Shown here in pieces: positions 58,885 to 64,000 of a DNA stretch of 64,000 bases. A model generated the notes under the pieces. That model did no database searches. It was not told the DNA's origin and saw only the letters and a program-made list of their open reading frames with translations. Position 1 is the stretch's first letter. Each line of letters starts with the position of its first letter. The stretch is from Cheiracanthium punctorium (taxonomy: Eukaryota > Arthropoda > Arachnida > Araneae > Cheiracanthiidae). A program made the position numbers and the translations under genes. The stretch lies in the NCBI GenBank assembly GCA_038373885.1, contig JAWZYV010013008.1, forward strand, positions 434,001 through 498,000. Reading direction: 5' to 3'.

Positions 58885-59766
58885 ACAATTGGTACATTGA
58901 ATCTTCGGTACTTAAAACATCAACACTCTAATTTCTAGATAGTACAAAATACGTCAATCTCAGAAATGGCAGTTTTTCGTGTTTATTCCTCATCTATATA
59001 TATTAAGGCATGGGTGGAGTATCTTAACTTAATCGAAATTTCCATAGAGTAGATATTAAACTTGGAATTAAAACATTGCTTGTGCTCATACAAATACACT
59101 TTTAAACGTATGCATACTCTATAACCTAAAAACATTTCTCAATAATTGAGACCATAAAACTGTCTTCATCAATCTATGTACTGCTTTGTACTAACTAAAA
59201 ATATACAGACCAAGGAAAAAAAAACCCTCATTAACAGCTGCGATTTTATTTCCGGTGTCATTACCAGGGATTACTTGTAAGGCTTTCTCCAAAGAGAAAA
59301 TTGATTGAAATCTCCCATGAAAAGTTCTGCGACTTCAGTCTTTACTATTAGTTTGAAGTAAATTTTGATTTCTTTTCACCTCAATATTTTATTTTTGAAA
59401 CAGCTCTGTGCATTTACTTAATGAAATTTAATCATACCATGGTTAAATAAATAGAAACTGAAATAAAAATAATGCCATTTTTTTTCTACAGCTTGCTTGG
59501 TGTCCAACATATTTCCCATTCTACTTTTTAGATTCGATCTGTGGTTGTATGCTAAAATCATTGTCTTTTAAAATTTAGCAGACATTCCAGTGATTATGAC
59601 AATGTGTCTCGCAAATCGTGTTCATGGCCTACCAAATAGAAGTTTTTGAGTTTCTATACGAAGAATCTCTTAGAAAACATGCCTCGGCTGAGAGGTCAAA
59701 AAGTTAAAAAAAAAAAATAAATAAATAAATAAAAAACCTCTTCTTTCGTGACTTTCTAGTCGTGAG

Positions 59767-59862
59767 TAGGGATGGATGAGAGACGAGAAAGGAAATATTT
59801 TGCGAGACGAGACAGCGTCTTGTCCCGCGTGAGATTTCTCGTCTCGCATAGATTTACGATAC
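59767..59862. repeat. GAGACGAG dispersed repeat with internal hairpin
   Basis: TAGGGATGGATGAGAGACGA starts a block in which GAGACGAGAAA (59781-59791) is mirrored by TTTCTCGTCTC (59837-59847). It shares GCGAGACGAGACAG with 49513-49552. Probably a short non-autonomous element; TAGGGATG-type ends occur in some hAT elements, but no 8-bp duplication was found. Confidence 0.45.
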
Positions 59863-62791
59863 GAATTATTTTTCAATCAGAATAGCAGTACTATATTTGA
59901 GGAGGTATGCCATACTGAGAAGGGAGGGTACTCTTTGTATGAAGCCTCTGCCGTTTAACTTGCGTCTCCTTTGTTATCGTTCCTGGTATACTATCAGCAC
60001 TCTACAATGCATACAAACGCGTGACATTTAAAATTAGGACAGCTCAAGGGACATACAAAATACACAAAGGAGAGGATAAAGAAATAAACGGGGAAAAAGA
60101 AAGAAAACAGAGAAGAGCTGAAGATAGAAAAAAAATAAGTAAACAGAGGAAAGGCGGTACGGTATGTCCAAAGCCTGTCCCTATTTGGATGGGGCCCAGG
60201 GGTACTTACTTTTGGGGCCCCTTTACTATCACAAGCATTTTAACCCATTTTTGACCCCTGTTGAATTTTCGCAACACAAAGCTTTTTTTTTTTAAATTTC
60301 CAAAATTGAATTTTAAAATTACTTATATATATATTAGAGCAAGATTATACATGTAAAAATTATTTTTATTTTAATATTTGTAATGTTTAACTTCTCTCTT
60401 GGTCTCACTTAAAGTAATAATTATCTGAGTGATTGCAGTTTTCAGAGCTAAACATTTTGCAGTCTGTTATTCGTAGATGCAGTTGGAATGTGTTAACCAA
60501 CTAAATGTATACATTTTACACAAAGAATAAGGAACTTTCCACCTTAAAACAAGTGTACAGTTATACAAATAGATTTTTTTAAATCTTCATTTTCATGTTA
60601 GTGAGCCTGTTTCTTTTGAGTAACAGAATAAATATTCAGTTTGAAATTTGTCGTATGTTTTTTTCTTGTTTTCATTTGTTGTTTATATATTAGATACTAC
60701 TTAATAAATAAATTGCAACAATTATTTAAAAATTATTAAATAAAATGTTACAAACTAGATTTATAAATATTTGATACAACTGAAAAATATTTCCCTGTCC
60801 TACATAACTTACGTGACATAATTCTGATTCACACATGAATAAAATGGCCTTCAAAGAATAGTTTCCAAACTTTTACAAAGAATTTCTACTATTTTTGATG
60901 TTCATGAGCAAACCAACAAACATAGTTTGATTAATGTGACCTTGACAAAACTGGAATTTCTAACTTACAATCGATAGGAAGCAAGTATAAAGGGAGCCTT
61001 TTATTGAGTACAGCCAGTATTAAATTCATCAATCATGCTGAAATATTTTGATGGTAACGAAAACTAAACTAAAACAGATGCACGATTCCAAAATACTGTA
61101 TTTGAACATACTGTTAAGGGTATAGGAAAGAGACGTCTGATGTTAAATAATATTTTACACGTCCTTTTCACACGTCCGAAATAATATTTTACAAGATGCG
61201 AAATTAACAAGTTAAAGCTTATAAAGTAACACATTCAGTTGTGTGCAAAATATACGGAAAAGAAGAATCAATAGCTACTGCTTCATGTTTTGCAAGCAAT
61301 ATGATGCGGTTAAAGATAATTTTGAAATTTAAGACACACGGGAATTTTTCGTAAATTAACGCAAATAATGATATTTATCCGAATATTTAAATAGTTAAAG
61401 AAATCCCATAGGCATAGAAGGCTTTTATACACGAAGTTTCAAAGGGCATGTTTACTACATGTCTTGCACACGGTGATTTTCAGTGTTTGAAAACTGAACA
61501 TGCTGTGGCAAGTAAGAAATGAAAGTTTAGTTCCTATAATTGGGGGTTCGGTGAGCTGGAAAAATAGAACTCAATGTTAAATATACGAATTTTATTTGAA
61601 AATTTCAATTATTAATAATTTGAGAATTAAATTTGTAAAATTTCTTATTTTTAAGAAGTTTAATTAAAACGATACAGCCATTTAAACGGTTAAAGCCATA
61701 TTTGGTTTTTCAAAACTGTTCCAAATTTTATTTATTTATTTATTTATTTTTTTAGCGGAAGGCAAATCTATGTTATCGTGTCTGAGTCGTGCAATTCCCT
61801 TCAAAACAATGTCATATCAGTAAAAAGCATGCACCGCATTGTCATTGTTGGCGGAAGACATACACCTTTAACAGCTTTATAATCAATTTCAACAGCGCAT
61901 CAAGAGCTTCCAATTTATTTGATTTTATTTAGTTGAGAATAGCTGGTTTGCTTGCAGCGTATTAATATTGACATCTCAAAGTCAAATCTAAGCAACTTGT
62001 TCAAGTATTGCAAGCCTGGCAAGCCAACAGAAATCGTGACTCAGGATTCCTGTCGAGAAATCTTTAATCAGCGGTATTAAATCTTTTACAAGACACTCGC
62101 ACGACTTGACTGTTCGTGTCTGAACGAATAGTTCTTGTTATCGTGATCTCGTTACCTAAAAATTGGTAGACAGTGAAATGCAGGAAATGTGAGACTTTCA
62201 ATTACTTTCTCGAGTACAGTCAAACGAAACCAAAAGTGAAGAGAAGTTTTCCCCCTTTGAAAGTGAAATAAAAGTACATTTTCCTTTATTTCAGAGCTGA
62301 AGCAATGCGGAAAACTGCAATTTAAGTAATCAAGTTTGGTCAATAATTCGCCCAAATTAGTGGTTTCCCGACATCGTTACCTGGTTACTTTTAATTTTAT
62401 CACTCAAAAGCGTAAAATAAAAAATGAAAAAAATAGTCCAGCTTCAGTTGCCGAGTAAATGCGATTTTATTTATTTTCTTCAATTTAGCGTTCACAGTTT
62501 ATCGCCTTCTTTTTGAGCTGTAAGAAAGCTAATTACCAGGGATGTTAAATTCTGTAATTGCGCAAATACCTTCAGCAACTAAGTGCAGAATTTTCGATTA
62601 ATGTCTCTTTCTTTCATTCTCTTCATGGATATGCTTTTTCCGTTACTGCAGATTAGAGATAAGTGAAATTGTTAAATTAAATACTTCACGGGTTAGATAA
62701 AAAACTTTTAAACTAATATCTTTAAATTGTTATTTCCTCCGGAGCGAATTCAAAAACTGTTAGTGTTTTTAATGTAATTTTACAACCTCGG
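59863..62791. other. Non-coding stretch, nothing recognised
   Basis: AT-rich. A short GC-rich patch at 60155-60225 contains GGGGCCC words. Frames up to 77 codons have low-complexity Lys/Glu composition. Confidence 0.4.
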
Positions 62792-62815
62792 AAAAAAAAA
62801 AAAAAAAAAAAAAAA
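62792..62815. repeat. Poly-A tract, 24 bp
   Basis: An uninterrupted A run with no recognisable retroelement body upstream. Confidence 0.9.
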
Positions 62816-64000
62816 GGCTACTTTTAAACTGAAATAGAGAAAATTATTATTATTACTTTCTGCTTCAGATTATTCTGAGAACCGGAATTTAATACGAATT
62901 TAAAATATTCAATAGATAATGTAAAGTAACTGAATTTAAAATATTAGAATTTGTTCATGATTTTTTTAAAAATTATCTATCTTAGACTGTATTGAAATAA
63001 AGTACTGCTCTACCTTTCGAAAGCAGTGGTTGCTTCGGAAATGCTTATTATGCAATTACAGGCACGAATACAGATAATTATTCTTAATTTTAATATAGCA
63101 TACTGTCATGGAAATGTTACCGTGACTCTCATTTAGTAATTTTTTTTTGTATTCAACTAATTAGGTAAAATGAAGACTTATTGCTGTTCTGCGAGAATGT
63201 GCTACAGTTTTTGCATTTGAAAAGGTGAAATAGTTCTTCAAAATTTAGGCAAAGAAATTTTTAGCGGAATTTTTTATTAATTGTTAAACAACTAGAATAG
63301 TACTAAATGAAATTTGCCCATTATTTCCCAAATCAACAATGCATTTTTAATTCATAATCGGTGGGCATAAAAGTACTTCTTCCAGCAATAGATGATTTAC
63401 AAGAATATTGTATTTATTTATTGCCATGATTTCAAATAATTAAAACCTTCGAAAGTAAAGGTCATTATGGAACAATCGCTGACTTTTATTTTAGTTAAAC
63501 TGATCAGCTTTTTGTATGCAAATTAACAGCATTGCATTTGTTAGATTATTTAGTGTAGATAAGTTTATATCCACTAAGGACATGCTTGGCAGTGTAGAAT
63601 TTCTAATTAAAGTATTTTCGAGACAAACTGGATTTTTATTCATCTTTTACCGGACGAAAATCACCAAAACTCTGGACAGGAAGCTCCTACCCAATCCGGA
63701 AGATTTCGATCGAAATGTGATTTTCTAAATAATTATTTTTGCTGTTTACTTAAATATCCCATTTCTAGTTATTTATTTAAGACAAAGGACTTGCGTTTTA
63801 GGTGAATTTGTGTCGGCTGCAAATTTCCAACGTGCAAAGACAGATGAAAAGAGAAGAAATTGTTTAAGGGGTATGTATCTAATGGAAAAAAAAATAGAAT
63901 GAAAATAAATAATAAAACTAATAATGAAATGCATATAAATTGTTTTTTAGATAAAATGTTGGTCAAAAATTATTAAATAGTACTTAAATATTATTGGAAT
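62816..64000. other. Non-coding stretch, nothing recognised
   Basis: AT-rich right edge of the window; chance frames only (longest about 70 codons). Confidence 0.4.

Noticed and set aside
1..64000. CRISPR arrays, operons, phage or plasmid functions
   Set aside because: No regularly spaced direct repeats, no dense coding and no prokaryotic signals; the base composition, introns and transposons are those of an animal nuclear genome.

Overview
The window is an AT-rich (roughly two-thirds AT by eye), gene-poor piece of animal nuclear DNA. No bacterial-type operons, rRNA genes or functional tRNA genes were seen. The transposon content points to an arthropod, and the transposase and LINE sequences resemble those I know from spiders and other chelicerates. 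That assignment is inference; no search was run. Almost every long reading frame in the window is either chance or a decayed transposase.

One host gene is supported, on the minus strand and leaving the window at its left edge. A coding exon at 3803-3887 has canonical splice sites and a single open frame. Two separate upstream first coding exons end in the same phase and fit it: one at 28498-28624 (with its own splice acceptor, so a 5' UTR exon must lie further right) and one at 12295-12334 (the end of a GC-richer, GAGA-containing block that looks like an internal promoter). The simplest model is one gene with two alternative N-termini, MAVSKQP... and MRTAFLW..., joined to a shared DPPRVTHPL... 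segment across introns of about 8.4 and 24.6 kb. I do not recognise the protein. A CpG-rich, GAGA-rich block at 45.95-46.66 kb is a good candidate promoter or first exon, strand unknown; it could be the distal promoter of this gene or that of a divergent one.

The rest is intron or intergenic DNA loaded with mobile elements, many with exact target-site duplications. There are hAT-like MITEs with GGCGTAGCC-type ends and 8-bp duplications (875, 16901, 32953, 36907, and a 73-bp miniature at 57304). There are TA-target elements: a pogo-like MITE at 1820, a MITE at 11607, a Tc1/mariner relic at 14596, a fold-back mariner at 17221, and a Tc1 element at 55095. A jockey-type LINE 3' end (30485-31493) with a 10-bp duplication was later hit by a 260-bp inverted-repeat MITE. 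There are three tRNA-derived SINEs (20457, 56570, 58747), a SINE-like block at 26035, a 730-bp palindromic element at 52523, and several minisatellites and microsatellites.

Layout: 0-3.8 kb MITEs; 3.8-28.6 kb gene with transposon-filled introns; 28.6-45.9 kb upstream intron or intergenic DNA with the LINE and hAT elements; 46 kb candidate promoter; 46.7-64 kb mostly intergenic DNA with the palindrome, Tc1 and SINE insertions. No new multi-gene system was found. The most interesting points are the alternative-first-exon arrangement, the fold-back mariner, the nested LINE/MITE insertion, the hAT element with an internal 260-bp duplication, and the large palindrome.
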